From the NCBI RefSeq assembly GCF_001021165.1, contig NZ_AZAY01000006.1:1-64000 (forward strand): a DNA stretch of 64,000 bases, given 5' to 3'. The stretch is from Marinitoga sp. 1197 (GTDB taxonomy: Bacteria > Thermotogota > Thermotogae > Petrotogales > Petrotogaceae). The notes under the pieces are model-generated. The model did not search any database, was not told the origin of the DNA, and saw only the letters and a program-made list of their open reading frames with translations. The position numbers were made by a program, and so were the translations under genes. Positions 38,859 through 49,039 of this stretch are shown piece by piece. The first letter of the stretch is position 1; each line of letters opens with the position of its first letter.

Positions 38859-41612
38859 TTAATTTAACGGTAATTCAAAACGGAAAATGGTTGATTGTTC
38901 ATCTGATTTTACTAAATAAAGTTTACCTTTATGTTCTTCTTCTATTATTTTTTTACAAATAGGTAATCCCAAGCCTGTTCCCTGTACTTTGGTTGTAAAA
39001 AAAGGTGAAAAAATTTTATTTTGCTCATCTTGTGGAATTGGAGAACCATTGTTTTCAATTTGAAAAAAAACAAAATCATTTTCTATACCGGTTTTAATAT
39101 GTATATAATTTTTTTCATTTGTAGCTTCAATAGCATTTTTAATTAAATTTATTAATACCTGTTTAATTCGGCTTCTATCACATTTTACCTCTATTTTATC
39201 AAACATTTTTTCAAATTGCAACTCTAAATTTTTTTGGTAAAAAAAATCTTGATACATAATCAATATATCATCTATCATTTTATTTATATTTACTATTTCA
39301 AATGTAGGTATTTTACTTCCTCTGCTAAATTCTAAAATTTCTGAAACAATACTTTCTAAATGCGATAATTCGTCCATAATAATTTGTGAATATTGTTTTA
39401 TTTTTTCAGGTTGGTCCAATTTTTTCATCATTCTGTTGACAAAACCGCCTATTATAGTAAGTGGATTTTTTATTTCGTGAGCAACACGTGCAGTCATTTC
39501 ACCTATTGCAGCTAATTTTTCCCTTCTTGCAATTTCTTTTTCCATTTTATAATTTTCAGTTACATCATCAAATGTAACAATGACCCCTTCTATTACATCA
39601 AGATCTCTATTCCATAATGGAGCTAATTGAATGTCAAACACTCTTTCGTTATTACCGTGATTAATAATATATTTTGGCATTTTCATCTCTTCACGTGTAA
39701 AAAATACACTTTCAATAGAATTTATAACATCTACGCCAAGTTTTTCTTTTAATATTTCAGTGCTTTCTCCAACGATTTGTTCTCTAGTTTTGTCAAAAAA
39801 TAATTCTGCTTTTTTATTCCACTCTAATATTTTTCCTTTTCTATCTATTACTATAACTGCAAGGGCTAGATTTTGCAAAATGTTTTCATTAAACCTTCTA
39901 TAAAAATCTATTAAGTTTTTTTGTTCTTCAAGAGATTTTGTTTTCTCTTTTAATTCACCATAATTTTCAATAGTTTCAATAGATAAACCTATGCTATCCT
40001 GAAATAATCTCAATATTTCGATATCGACTGCTGTTATTTCTTTTCCTGTAAATTTATTATCAGCAATAACTATTCCTTTGGTTTCCCATTTTCCTGTGAT
40101 GGGAATTATTACAAATTCTTCATATTTTATAATTTCATGTAAATATCGTAATTCGTCATTTTTTAGTTTTATCATTTGAGGAACAACATGTATTATGTGT
40201 TTTTTTGTAACGGCTCTCTCCAGAATAGTCTGACCTTTATAAACTATAAGTTTATTTTTAACAGTTTGTGTCAGTTTGTTATTAGAAGGTAATTGTATAG
40301 CTTCTTCTCTTAAATACTGAACAATATCTCCATATTTCAAAGCTCTTTTATTAGCTTCTTTCCATATTGCATTAACATCCTCATCATCAGATGGACCAAC
40401 CCATATTTTCGGAACCAGAACACCTTTTAATCTATCTCTTTCCAAATATAACGCTCTGTTAAATTTCAATCCTCTAACGCTTGTAAGCCCCATTAACATT
40501 ATTTTAATTGCATTATTTTTATCAAATGTGGATCTAACTGCCTGACTTATTTTATGCAATGAATTCAATTTATCAAGGTGTTCTCTCTGTACTTTAATTA
40601 AATTTTCGTGATTTTTTTTCAAAGTAATTAATTTTTCTATTTCATCCTTTAATTTATCATACAAATATATTCTACTGAGAGCCAATCCAAGTCTTCTGGT
40701 AATATTTCTTAATGATGATAAATCAAAGGTATCAAAATGTTTATACGGTCTAAACCCAAATCCTTCTTCTCTATTATAAACGCTAATTACACCATAATCT
40801 ATATTATCTATTATTATTGGAGCATATAATGCGGATAACACTTCTGTTTTTAAAGGAATGTCAAAATTTTCAAATCTACTTTTTCCCACAACCAGAAATG
40901 GATTTCTGTTTTTTTTGCATAACCCCTCAAGTGAATGAACATCATCCAATATATTTTTTGTTATGTCATCATCAGAAAAACCCGAAAATTCTTTTAAAAT
41001 TAATTTGTTTCCTTCAGTTTTCCAGAATAATACTCCTTGTGCATGTAACATATTTTTTATTGTATCTAAAATTTTTTTTACCAATTTGTTTTCATCTAAT
41101 ATGTTTTCAAATAGATCTGTAATTTTTTCGATATATTCTAATCTATTTCTAGTCTCTTCTAGAACAAGGAATTCCATGGTTAATTTCAGAATAATACCAT
41201 AACTTTCTGCTTCATCATAGAATTTCTTTATTTCATTTTCATTTAATTCTTTTGATACAGCAAATACACCTATTAAAGAGTTATTCAAAACAATGGGAAT
41301 TAGATATAAGCTTTCTATATTTAGACATTGCAATTCTTCAAATTTTTCTATTGTAATTGTAGCAATTTTTTTGTTAAGTAAGTTTTCATATAATCCTTTA
41401 TTATCTGAAAAATAAATTTTAAATTTTTCAACAACGTCACAATTTTTTGAAACTCCAAATAATTTGATTAAATTCCTTGGAGGTTCATGAATAAATATAT
41501 AAATATCTGTTTTAAATTTTTGAGATAAAGTTTTTGCTGTATCATTCAATACGGCTTTTAATAAATTTGAAGGATTTTCATTTGAAAAATTTTTTAATAA
41601 TTCATTTATCAT
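38859..41612 (-). CDS. Large soluble hybrid-sensor histidine kinase (GAF-GAF-GAF-PAS-HisKA)
   Basis: A 917-residue kinase with no membrane segment. By pattern it contains GAF-like modules at about residues 10-155, 165-320 and 350-560, linked by coiled coil, and a PAS domain at about 580-690 (LALAVIVIDRKGKILEWNKKAE). The HisKA H-box is GEMTARVAHEIKNPLTIIGGF near residue 700. The ATP domain follows, with NLIKNAIEATNE, GSPIPQDEQNKIFSPFFTT and GTGLGLPICKKI. Domain borders are estimates. It probably senses a cytoplasmic ligand or redox state and phosphorylates the adjacent receiver. Confidence 0.9.
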   Translation of the reverse strand: MINELLKNFSNENPSNLLKAVLNDTAKTLSQKFKTDIYIFIHEPPRNLIKLFGVSKNCDVVEKFKIYFSDNKGLYENLLNKKIATITIEKFEELQCLNIESLYLIPIVLNNSLIGVFAVSKELNENEIKKFYDEAESYGIILKLTMEFLVLEETRNRLEYIEKITDLFENILDENKLVKKILDTIKNMLHAQGVLFWKTEGNKLILKEFSGFSDDDITKNILDDVHSLEGLCKKNRNPFLVVGKSRFENFDIPLKTEVLSALYAPIIIDNIDYGVISVYNREEGFGFRPYKHFDTFDLSSLRNITRRLGLALSRIYLYDKLKDEIEKLITLKKNHENLIKVQREHLDKLNSLHKISQAVRSTFDKNNAIKIMLMGLTSVRGLKFNRALYLERDRLKGVLVPKIWVGPSDDEDVNAIWKEANKRALKYGDIVQYLREEAIQLPSNNKLTQTVKNKLIVYKGQTILERAVTKKHIIHVVPQMIKLKNDELRYLHEIIKYEEFVIIPITGKWETKGIVIADNKFTGKEITAVDIEILRLFQDSIGLSIETIENYGELKEKTKSLEEQKNLIDFYRRFNENILQNLALAVIVIDRKGKILEWNKKAELFFDKTREQIVGESTEILKEKLGVDVINSIESVFFTREEMKMPKYIINHGNNERVFDIQLAPLWNRDLDVIEGVIVTFDDVTENYKMEKEIARREKLAAIGEMTARVAHEIKNPLTIIGGFVNRMMKKLDQPEKIKQYSQIIMDELSHLESIVSEILEFSRGSKIPTFEIVNINKMIDDILIMYQDFFYQKNLELQFEKMFDKIEVKCDRSRIKQVLINLIKNAIEATNEKNYIHIKTGIENDFVFFQIENNGSPIPQDEQNKIFSPFFTTKVQGTGLGLPICKKIIEEEHKGKLYLVKSDEQSTIFRFELPLN

Positions 41613-41635
41613 TTAATCACTCTCCAAATATTACA

Positions 41636-42103
41636 TTATTTAAGTATTTTAAATAAATCTTTTATCATATTCTCAACATGTGTTCCTCTCCAATATACTT
41701 TTTTGCAATGTTTGCAGTATTTAAAATTATTTATGGTTGAATATACATAATCTGGAATAAATTCTCTGTAGTTTTCTTTTTCCACTTGAATAAGTTTAGA
41801 ATTACAAATTATACATCTTGAAAACATTTTTGAAATATTTATTTTTAGCTTTAATTTCATTACTAAAAATCTTAATTGTGATTTCCAATTATCAGATTTT
41901 ATGAATAAGATATTATATTTATTGTATAATGATTCATAAAATTTCGTGCTTTTAGTTAAAACTATATAATTACTATTTTTGAAAACTATTTTTTCCAGTT
42001 CATCATATGTAATATTATTATAATATGTTGTATTAAATCCTAAAATTCTCAGTTTTTTAGCCAGTTTTCCCAATGGCATATCAAGAATAAAAATTTGTTT
42101 CAT
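41636..42103 (-). CDS. Mut7-C RNAse-domain protein
   Basis: A 155-residue protein. The N-terminal PIN-like Mut7-C fold has the Asp in FILDMPLGKLAKKLRILGF and the ITYDELEKI and VLTKSTKFYESL segments; a zinc ribbon follows with CIICN and CKHCKKVYWRGTH. This is the usual form in bacteria and archaea; the substrate is not known. A minus-strand TATAAT lies at 42110-42115, very close to the start. It lies upstream of the large kinase, 23 bases away, and may share its transcript. Confidence 0.87.
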   Translation of the reverse strand: MKQIFILDMPLGKLAKKLRILGFNTTYYNNITYDELEKIVFKNSNYIVLTKSTKFYESLYNKYNILFIKSDNWKSQLRFLVMKLKLKINISKMFSRCIICNSKLIQVEKENYREFIPDYVYSTINNFKYCKHCKKVYWRGTHVENMIKDLFKILK

Positions 42104-42207
42104 AATACTATTATACTATAAAAATCTAAAATTTTTAACAATAATACTAATAAATTAAAATTATTTTGATATAATTAAGTGTATTTTATTTGAAGGAGGT
42201 TAGTAGG

Positions 42208-43056
42208 TTGAAAATCGAAATGATTAAAGAATTTTTACTTATTACAATTGGCACGTTTATTAATGCAATAGGGTGGACTTTGTTTTTAATACCCTGGAAA
42301 ATTGTTGGTGGGGGTTTAAGTGGAGTCGGTACTATGATATATTATATTACAGGTATCCCGGTTGGTATTAGTTATTTATTAATGAATATTGTTTTGCTTT
42401 ATATTGCAATGAAAATTATTGGTAAATCATTTGGATTTAAAACAATATATGGAATTTTAAGTTCATCACTATTTATTACAATTTTACAAAATTATTTCCA
42501 TTCTCCAATTATATACGATCAATTTTTATCTACAGTAATTGGTGGAATATTATTGGGTAGTGGAGTAGGTATAGTATTTCTTGCTGGTGGAACCACAGGT
42601 GGAACAGAAATAATAGTTATGATTATTAACAAGTTTAGAAATATCAGCCCTGGAAGAACTATGTTTTTATTTGATATAATAATTATTGGAAGCTCTATTT
42701 TTATTTTTGGTTCTTTTGAAAAAATTATTTATGGTTATGTAACGATGGCAATAGCAGGTTATGCTACTGACCTTGTGTTAGAAGGAAAAAAGTCTTCTGT
42801 TCAATTGTTTATTTTTTCAGAATTTTATGGCTATATAGCAGATGAAATCACAGAAACTCTTGGAAGAGGAGTTACCGTAATCCAAGGAACGGGTTGGTAT
42901 ACAAAAGAAAATAAGAATATTATATTGACAATAATAAAAAGAAAAGAATTACCTATAGTATTAAAAATTATAAAAAAATATGATAAAAATGCATTTATTT
43001 CAATGTCTTCTGCTGCAGGTGTTTTTGGTCAAGGATTTGAACAATTAAGGATATAA
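42208..43056 (+). CDS. YitT-family membrane protein (DUF161/DUF2179)
   Basis: A 282-residue protein with five or six hydrophobic segments in the first 200 residues (IGTFINAIGWTLFLIPWKIVG at the start, the typical YitT opening), and a C-terminal soluble DUF2179 domain (ETLGRGVTVIQGTGWYTKENK). Function is unknown; transport has been suggested. I chose TTG 42208: GAAGGAGG lies 8 bases before it, and the TTG at 42190 precedes that site. A -10 TATAAT lies at 42170-42175. Confidence 0.88.
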   Translation: MKIEMIKEFLLITIGTFINAIGWTLFLIPWKIVGGGLSGVGTMIYYITGIPVGISYLLMNIVLLYIAMKIIGKSFGFKTIYGILSSSLFITILQNYFHSPIIYDQFLSTVIGGILLGSGVGIVFLAGGTTGGTEIIVMIINKFRNISPGRTMFLFDIIIIGSSIFIFGSFEKIIYGYVTMAIAGYATDLVLEGKKSSVQLFIFSEFYGYIADEITETLGRGVTVIQGTGWYTKENKNIILTIIKRKELPIVLKIIKKYDKNAFISMSSAAGVFGQGFEQLRI

Positions 43057-43124
43057 GACTTTTTGTTAAAATGTCATAATTTTTTATATAATAAAAATTA
43101 TAGTATAATAGAGGAGGAAGAAAT

Positions 43125-44351
43125 ATGTATGATTTTGTTGTTATAAAATACAGTGAAATAGGTACCAAAGGGAAAAATAGAAAGATATTTGAAAGTAAAT
43201 TAATGAACAATATTGTTCTTCAGTTAAATCATAGTGTAAAAGTGAAAAAAATTTATGGCAGAATTATAGTATTCCCAAAAGATAATATAAAAATAGACAA
43301 AAAAATGCTTTATTCTTTAAAAAAGGTATTCGGAATTAAATCCATTTCGCCTGCTATTGAGGTCGAAAAGGACTATAATGATATCAAAAATAAAATTATA
43401 TGGTTATTAAAAGAGAATCATGTGGAAAGTGGAACGTTTAAAATAGATGCAAGACGAACCGATAAGTCTTTCCCTATTAGAAGTTTTGATTTAAATAAAA
43501 AATTAGGAGAAGATATACTTAATGAGTTTAATAAGCTAACAGTTGATGTTCATAAACCTGAATATTTAATTAAAGTTGAAATAAGACAGGAACTTTCGTT
43601 TGTATATTTTGAAAATATCGAATGTTTTGCCGGATATCCAGTTGGTGCAGGTGGAAAAGCAAGTATTATGTTATCTGGTGGAATTGATAGTCCCGTTGCT
43701 GCGTGGACTATGATGAAGAGAGGATTAAAATTAAATGCTATATCATTTTATAGTCCACCAAGTAATGGGGAAAAAACAATTTTTAAATTATTAGAGTTAA
43801 GTAAAAAATTAAGTGAATTCTATCCATTTAATTTTTATCATTATATAATACCGTTTACTGAAGTACAAATGGCTATAAAAAAATTGAAAAAAGATAGTTA
43901 TTCTTTGATAATGCAAAGAAGATCTATGTTGAGAATAGCTTCAAAACTTGCATGGCATACGGGAAGTACTGCATTGATTACAGGTGAAAATTTAGGTCAG
44001 GTAGCATCTCAAACACTTGAAAATATGATTACTATATCTGAAGCTACAGATATGCTGATTTTGAGACCTCTAATAGGATATGAAAAACTTGATATTGTTA
44101 GAAAGTCTAAAGAAATAGGCACTTATGATATTTCAATTCTTCCTTATAAAGATAGTTGTGTTGCGTTTTTACCTAAGAGTCCTGCAACCAAATCATTTGT
44201 GGATAAAATAAAGTTAATGGAAAATAAAATTGAAGATATAAAAACTTTAGAGTTGAATGCATTAAATAATAGTCTTGTTTATATTATAAAAAATGGTAGT
44301 ATTATTGATAATTATGTTTTTTCAGAAAAAGAGGGATTAAATAATGAGTAA
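43125..44351 (+). CDS. thiI: tRNA 4-thiouridine synthase ThiI
   Basis: A 408-residue enzyme adding sulfur to U8 of tRNA, and in some bacteria to the thiazole of thiamine. A ferredoxin-like/THUMP N-terminal half (about residues 60-165) is followed by the PP-loop ATPase motif MLSGGIDSPVAAWTM. The C-terminal rhodanese domain of E. coli ThiI is absent, as usual in Gram-positives and Thermotogota. The conserved Cys in PYKDSCVAFLPKSPATK is present. Ribosome site GGAGGA; -10 TATAAT at 43104-43109. It overlaps the acyltransferase gene by 8 bases. Confidence 0.94.
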   Translation: MYDFVVIKYSEIGTKGKNRKIFESKLMNNIVLQLNHSVKVKKIYGRIIVFPKDNIKIDKKMLYSLKKVFGIKSISPAIEVEKDYNDIKNKIIWLLKENHVESGTFKIDARRTDKSFPIRSFDLNKKLGEDILNEFNKLTVDVHKPEYLIKVEIRQELSFVYFENIECFAGYPVGAGGKASIMLSGGIDSPVAAWTMMKRGLKLNAISFYSPPSNGEKTIFKLLELSKKLSEFYPFNFYHYIIPFTEVQMAIKKLKKDSYSLIMQRRSMLRIASKLAWHTGSTALITGENLGQVASQTLENMITISEATDMLILRPLIGYEKLDIVRKSKEIGTYDISILPYKDSCVAFLPKSPATKSFVDKIKLMENKIEDIKTLELNALNNSLVYIIKNGSIIDNYVFSEKEGLNNE

Positions 44352-45090
44352 ATTTGTATTATTATTAAAACAGATAATATTAACCATATGGTTTTATATA
44401 GGTTTTTTTGGATATGTTGTTATATATGGATCATTAGTCTTATTAATTTCGAAAATAGTTAAAATAATATCAGGTGAAAAAAAAGCTGATGTTTTTTTAA
44501 GAAAGGTAGTTTCGAAATTTGGTGAGAGGTCCTTTAAATTAATGGGAATAAATGTTATTGTAAAAAGTGATTATGATTTAAACAAGTTAGAAGATGAATC
44601 TTATATTATTGTGGCCAATCATCAAAGTTTACTTGATATACCTTTGATTATTGGCTATGTGCATCCAGTAGGATTTATTGCAAAAAAAGAACTGGAGAAA
44701 GCACCTATAATTTCATCTTATATAAAAGCTTTAGGATCAGTTTTTATTGATAGGAAAAATCCATCTCAAGCTGCAAAAGCACTTAGAGAATTAAAGAAAA
44801 AATTGAATAATGGAAATAAATTAGCGCTTTTTCCGGAAGGTACACGAACCTTAGATGGAAAAGTCAAACCATTTAAAAAAGGATCTTTAATGATACCATA
44901 TCGATATGGAATTAAAATTATTCCAGTATCTATTGATGGGACATATCAAATAATAAAAAAAGGAGATTATTTTTTAAAACCACATGATGTAAAAATTAGA
45001 ATTTTTGAGCCAATTAATCCAAAGAATTTTGAAAATGAAGAGTCTTTAAGAGATTATATATATCAATTACTATCAAAAGAAGTAAATTAA
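44344..45090 (+). CDS. plsC: 1-acyl-glycerol-3-phosphate acyltransferase
   Basis: A 248-residue membrane-bound acyltransferase making phosphatidate from lysophosphatidate. The catalytic NHQSLLD (H-x4-D type) near residue 95 and the FPEGTRT motif near 160 are intact. An N-terminal hydrophobic segment (about 10-38) anchors it. The length and the VSIDGTYQIIKKG region agree with the family. Translationally coupled to thiI through the 8-base overlap. Confidence 0.9.
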   Translation: MSKFVLLLKQIILTIWFYIGFFGYVVIYGSLVLLISKIVKIISGEKKADVFLRKVVSKFGERSFKLMGINVIVKSDYDLNKLEDESYIIVANHQSLLDIPLIIGYVHPVGFIAKKELEKAPIISSYIKALGSVFIDRKNPSQAAKALRELKKKLNNGNKLALFPEGTRTLDGKVKPFKKGSLMIPYRYGIKIIPVSIDGTYQIIKKGDYFLKPHDVKIRIFEPINPKNFENEESLRDYIYQLLSKEVN

Positions 45091-45121
45091 ATTATTTTTT
45101 CTGTTTAAAGGAAGTGGTTTT

Positions 45122-45664
45122 ATGTTTAAAAAAGTTGATGTTATAACCATAGGATTGGATAAGGTTTCAAATTCTCCGGTTGTATTTTTAAGAATAGAAC
45201 ATACGCACATAGGTATTCCTATCTGGATCGGAGCCTGTGAAGCGACTTATTTGGCATTGGCTATAAACAATCAGGAAACTCCAAGGCCGTTAACACATGA
45301 TCTTCTGTTAAATATTTTAGAAAAAGAAAATTATTTTTTTAAAAAAATTGAAATAACTGATATGAAAAATGATATCTATTATTCAACAATTTATTTAGAA
45401 AAAGATGAAGATATTATTAGTTTTGATTCAAGACCATCTGATGCTATAATTTTAGCTGTAAAAAATCAAATTCCAATATATGTAAGAGATAAAGTTGTTA
45501 TGGATAATGGTATAGATCTTTCTTTTATACCAATTGATGATCAATATAATGAAGATTCTGAAATCAAAAGAAAAGAATTCAAAGATTTTCTTGAAAATTT
45601 TGATATTGATACAATAAAGAAACATTTTTTCGATGAAGGGAATGAAGATAATGAAAATAAATGA
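45122..45664 (+). CDS. Bifunctional-nuclease-family protein (DUF151)
   Basis: A 180-residue protein with the DUF151 core (about residues 5-130): RIEHTHIGIPIWIGACEA, NNQETPRPLTHDLL and FDSRPSDAIILAVKNQIPIYV are diagnostic. In Thermotoga the family is known as a structure (TM0160); plant members have nuclease activity. The tail from residue 140 is acidic and charged. The end overlaps the prenyl synthase gene by 14 bases. Confidence 0.88.
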   Translation: MFKKVDVITIGLDKVSNSPVVFLRIEHTHIGIPIWIGACEATYLALAINNQETPRPLTHDLLLNILEKENYFFKKIEITDMKNDIYYSTIYLEKDEDIISFDSRPSDAIILAVKNQIPIYVRDKVVMDNGIDLSFIPIDDQYNEDSEIKRKEFKDFLENFDIDTIKKHFFDEGNEDNENK

Positions 45665-46499
45665 TTTTAAGGAATTTTTTGATAGAAAGTCAAAACGGTT
45701 TTTTATATTTTTAGATATAGACGATATAATAAAAAAACCTCTTGAATATTCTTTTTTTTCTGGTGGGAAAAGATTACGTCCATGGATAATTTACAATATT
45801 GGTCGATATTATAATGTGGATGAAGAAAAACTTCTAAAAATAGGTTTTATAATTGAAATTATTCATACAGCTTCATTAATCCATGATGATTTACCTGCAA
45901 TAGATAATAGCGAATATCGTCGCGGAAATAAAACAAATCATAAAAAATTCAGCGAGTGGCAAGCTATTTTGACAGGAGATCTTGGATTTATTTTACCATT
46001 TAAATTATTTTCTGATTTTGATATTAATGAGTCTTATTTATTAAATAGTTTTTTTGCAGAAGTACTGCTAAATCTTATTGAAGGTGAAGCATTAGATGTA
46101 GCCTTTGAGAAAAAGTTGCTTAATCCTTCAAAAGATGATATAAAAAAAATGTATGTAAAAAAAACTTCTTCTTTATTTGAATTTTCTTTTGCGTGTATTC
46201 CTCTGATACTCAATAAAAAAGATGATTTTAAGTTATTAAAAATTGCTGGAGAAAATTTTGGGGTATCTTTTCAAATATATGATGATATAAAAGATAAATT
46301 TGGAAGTTTTGAAGAAATTGGCAAGGATTTGAATAATGATATAAATAAAATTACCTTTTTAAATATTTTTTCTGTTATGGAGGCAAAAAAATATGCTGAT
46401 AATTTGTTTAAAGAAACATTGTCTATTCTTTCAGAATTAAAATTTTTTAAATTCGTCGAATATTTAGAAGAAATAAAATCCATTATTGAAAGGAAATAG
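45651..46499 (+). CDS. Polyprenyl (trans-isoprenyl) diphosphate synthase
   Basis: A 282-residue enzyme joining isopentenyl units. The first Asp-rich motif is IHDDLPAIDN (the DDx4D form of short-chain farnesyl/geranylgeranyl synthases) and the second is YDDIKDKFG. GGKRLRPW binds the diphosphate. Sequence length fits a farnesyl or geranylgeranyl synthase. Of three close ATGs I chose 45651 because AAGGGA is about 10 bases upstream; 45642 and 45633 are too near. Confidence 0.88.
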   Translation: MKINDFKEFFDRKSKRFFIFLDIDDIIKKPLEYSFFSGGKRLRPWIIYNIGRYYNVDEEKLLKIGFIIEIIHTASLIHDDLPAIDNSEYRRGNKTNHKKFSEWQAILTGDLGFILPFKLFSDFDINESYLLNSFFAEVLLNLIEGEALDVAFEKKLLNPSKDDIKKMYVKKTSSLFEFSFACIPLILNKKDDFKLLKIAGENFGVSFQIYDDIKDKFGSFEEIGKDLNNDINKITFLNIFSVMEAKKYADNLFKETLSILSELKFFKFVEYLEEIKSIIERK

Positions 46500-46501
46500 A
46501 T

Positions 46502-49039
46502 ATGGCAAAAAAGAAAAAAGAAAAAAAAGAAAAGAAAGAAAAAAGCGAGAAGAAAAGAAAAATAGACTTTAGAAAGATTTTTGGTGGATTAAAAAATATT
46601 AAATTTAAAAAGTTGATAAATAATCTGTTATATAATATTAAAAACTTCAAGCATCTTGAAAGAAAGAAAAAGATAAAAATGCTTGGAGGTCTTTTGCTTA
46701 TTATTTTAATATTTATAGGTTCTTTTTTAATAATACCACGTTTTGCTACAAGAAAATTAAAAATAGAAAGAGATGCAGAATCAGCTTCCATATCGAATTT
46801 ATTTTTATATGTTCCACCGGATGCTTTTCAATATAAAAAAACATTTACAATTAAACCTTTAAAAGAAAATTCTGCTGAATATCAAAATCTAAAAACTATG
46901 GGTAATTTTTATGGACCCATTTATACAATAATCCCTGATGATAATAAAGAAGAATCTTCATTAAAACCGATAAAAATAAAATATCGTATTCCCATGGATC
47001 TTTATTATGGTGATTCATTCAATAATTTTTCTATAATGTATGCATCGGATGACGATCCTCCTATTATAAAAAAATTATCCGGTTGTGAAATTTTTAAAGA
47101 TGAATCATTGGGTACATATGTGGTTCAAGCTAATACATTTCATTTTTCTAAATTCGGATTGTATGTTGATCCTACACCAAAAGAAGTTTCCTTTGGTTTA
47201 AAAACTTTAATTGAAAAACCGCCATCTTTAGAACCTGATCTTTTATTGGTACCAGGTGTAGATAACAACTTTTTGGGTTTTGTACCAAATACACAGTCTA
47301 TAAATAATATATATGGTGAAAATGTCTGGAGTTTATATTTTCCTAATAGAACTATATGGTATTATAAATATCCATTATTGGAAACAAAACCAAAAAGTTA
47401 TATGGACGCTTTTTTTGGTTATTTTATTAGAACTGGTTCAAATAGTTATCTTGAATTTGAAGCAGAAAGATTTGCACTTGAGTTGAAAACAAAACAAAAT
47501 AAACAATTTGACATAATTACACAGGGGATAGGAAGTTTGATTGTGCGTTATGCTTTAGAAAAACATCCTGAAATAAAAAATGTTAGAACTATTAGTATGT
47601 TCTCACCGCCAAATAAGGGAATAAATACAATAAATCCCATTTATTTTAATATAATTTATAAAAAAAGTCCAGAAATTATAGAGTTGACTTATGGATTAAA
47701 TAAAGAAGAATATAATTCTTTATTTTTGAATATTTCTTCTAAAATGGATCTTATTTCGGCGTATTACAAAGAACTTTTACCAGATTCTGATTTTATAAAA
47801 AAAATAAATACTTTACCCAGAAGAAAGGATATAAAATATTATATTTATACTGGTACTATCCCTGATATAAATATTCATATAAAAAATACAAAATTAGCAA
47901 CGTTTTATCCGGAATTCATAAATGGTTATGGTGATGGCCTTGTGACTATTGAAAGTGCTAAATTGGATGGAGCTAAATTTTACACATTTGAAATACCATA
48001 TAACAAACTATTTTCTGATAATGATGTTCTGAAAATATTACAAAAAAATTTATCGCTTGGAATACAAAAAGTGGCTGTTCCAGAAATAAAGGATGACAGT
48101 TTTCCTGAAACCAAAAAAGCAATTGAAGAAACAAAAGTGAAAGAAAAATTAAAAAAAGAAGGAATTTCTAAAATTTTTGAAAAGCCTAAAAATTATGAAA
48201 ATATCAAACTGCTGAATTTTTCAGAACAATTATTATATTTGGAAAATATAATATATGGTAAAATATATAATTTGAATGGTAATATATTGATTGTATCAAA
48301 TAAAGGTGTATTTGATACTGACGGAAATAATATTTTAAATAAAAATATTCTCGGAAGTCTTAAGTATAAAAATAGATTGTATATAACGGCTAATGATGGA
48401 ATATATGCTATTGATAATAGTTCTTATGAATTTATAAAGATAAGAAATATTGATTTTAATATACATGATAATGTTTTTTATTTACCAGAGATAAGAAAAT
48501 ATATATATGTTGATTATAGTAATGGATTAGCCAAAATTTATGAAGATGATAAAATTATAGCTGATAATGTGATATTTAATTCTTTAAAAGTTATAAATAA
48601 TAATTTTTACTTGGTATTGGGAGACAAAATATTAAAAAGGACAAAAGACAAATGGGAAACAGTTATAACCAAAAATGGAATTAAAAATATAATAAATACT
48701 GATTTTGGTTATTACACAGATTATTATTCTCGATCATATTATATATATTTATTAACTTCTGATTATAAACTAATAGTTTATAATACAAAGAATCATAAAG
48801 CTCAAATACTTGGTAATACTGATGTTGGTAAATTCAAATTGATTGAAAATAATAATAGATTATGGGTTTTTGACAGAAATTATGTAACGTATATTGATTT
48901 GGAAAATAAGATTTTTCCAGGGAAATATCAATCAATTTCAAATTATAATATAATAGATGTGACTGTTTTTAAGAAAAACTCTTTTTTACTTTTGATAAAA
49001 AAAGATAGGGGATTTGAATTATGGATAACAGATTATTAA
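46502..49039 (+). CDS. Membrane-anchored degenerate lipase-like protein with C-terminal repeat domain
   Basis: An 845-residue protein. A very Lys-rich head (residues 2-60) precedes one membrane segment (about 60-80). An alpha/beta-hydrolase of the lipase/LCAT type spans about 235-515: LLLVPGVDNN is the oxyanion strand, TQGIGSLIVRYALEKHPEIK (from residue 340) is the nucleophile elbow, and GYGDGLVTIESAKLDGA (Asp478) is the acid loop. The elbow normally reads GHSMGG; here the serine position is Gly342, and the late-helix His also seems lost (IPYNKLF). So the fold is kept but hydrolysis is unlikely. Residues 585-845 have short beta-strand-like repeats resembling a propeller. Function unknown. It overlaps the next gene by 19 bases. 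Confidence 0.72.
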   Translation: MAKKKKEKKEKKEKSEKKRKIDFRKIFGGLKNIKFKKLINNLLYNIKNFKHLERKKKIKMLGGLLLIILIFIGSFLIIPRFATRKLKIERDAESASISNLFLYVPPDAFQYKKTFTIKPLKENSAEYQNLKTMGNFYGPIYTIIPDDNKEESSLKPIKIKYRIPMDLYYGDSFNNFSIMYASDDDPPIIKKLSGCEIFKDESLGTYVVQANTFHFSKFGLYVDPTPKEVSFGLKTLIEKPPSLEPDLLLVPGVDNNFLGFVPNTQSINNIYGENVWSLYFPNRTIWYYKYPLLETKPKSYMDAFFGYFIRTGSNSYLEFEAERFALELKTKQNKQFDIITQGIGSLIVRYALEKHPEIKNVRTISMFSPPNKGINTINPIYFNIIYKKSPEIIELTYGLNKEEYNSLFLNISSKMDLISAYYKELLPDSDFIKKINTLPRRKDIKYYIYTGTIPDINIHIKNTKLATFYPEFINGYGDGLVTIESAKLDGAKFYTFEIPYNKLFSDNDVLKILQKNLSLGIQKVAVPEIKDDSFPETKKAIEETKVKEKLKKEGISKIFEKPKNYENIKLLNFSEQLLYLENIIYGKIYNLNGNILIVSNKGVFDTDGNNILNKNILGSLKYKNRLYITANDGIYAIDNSSYEFIKIRNIDFNIHDNVFYLPEIRKYIYVDYSNGLAKIYEDDKIIADNVIFNSLKVINNNFYLVLGDKILKRTKDKWETVITKNGIKNIINTDFGYYTDYYSRSYYIYLLTSDYKLIVYNTKNHKAQILGNTDVGKFKLIENNNRLWVFDRNYVTYIDLENKIFPGKYQSISNYNIIDVTVFKKNSFLLLIKKDRGFELWITDY

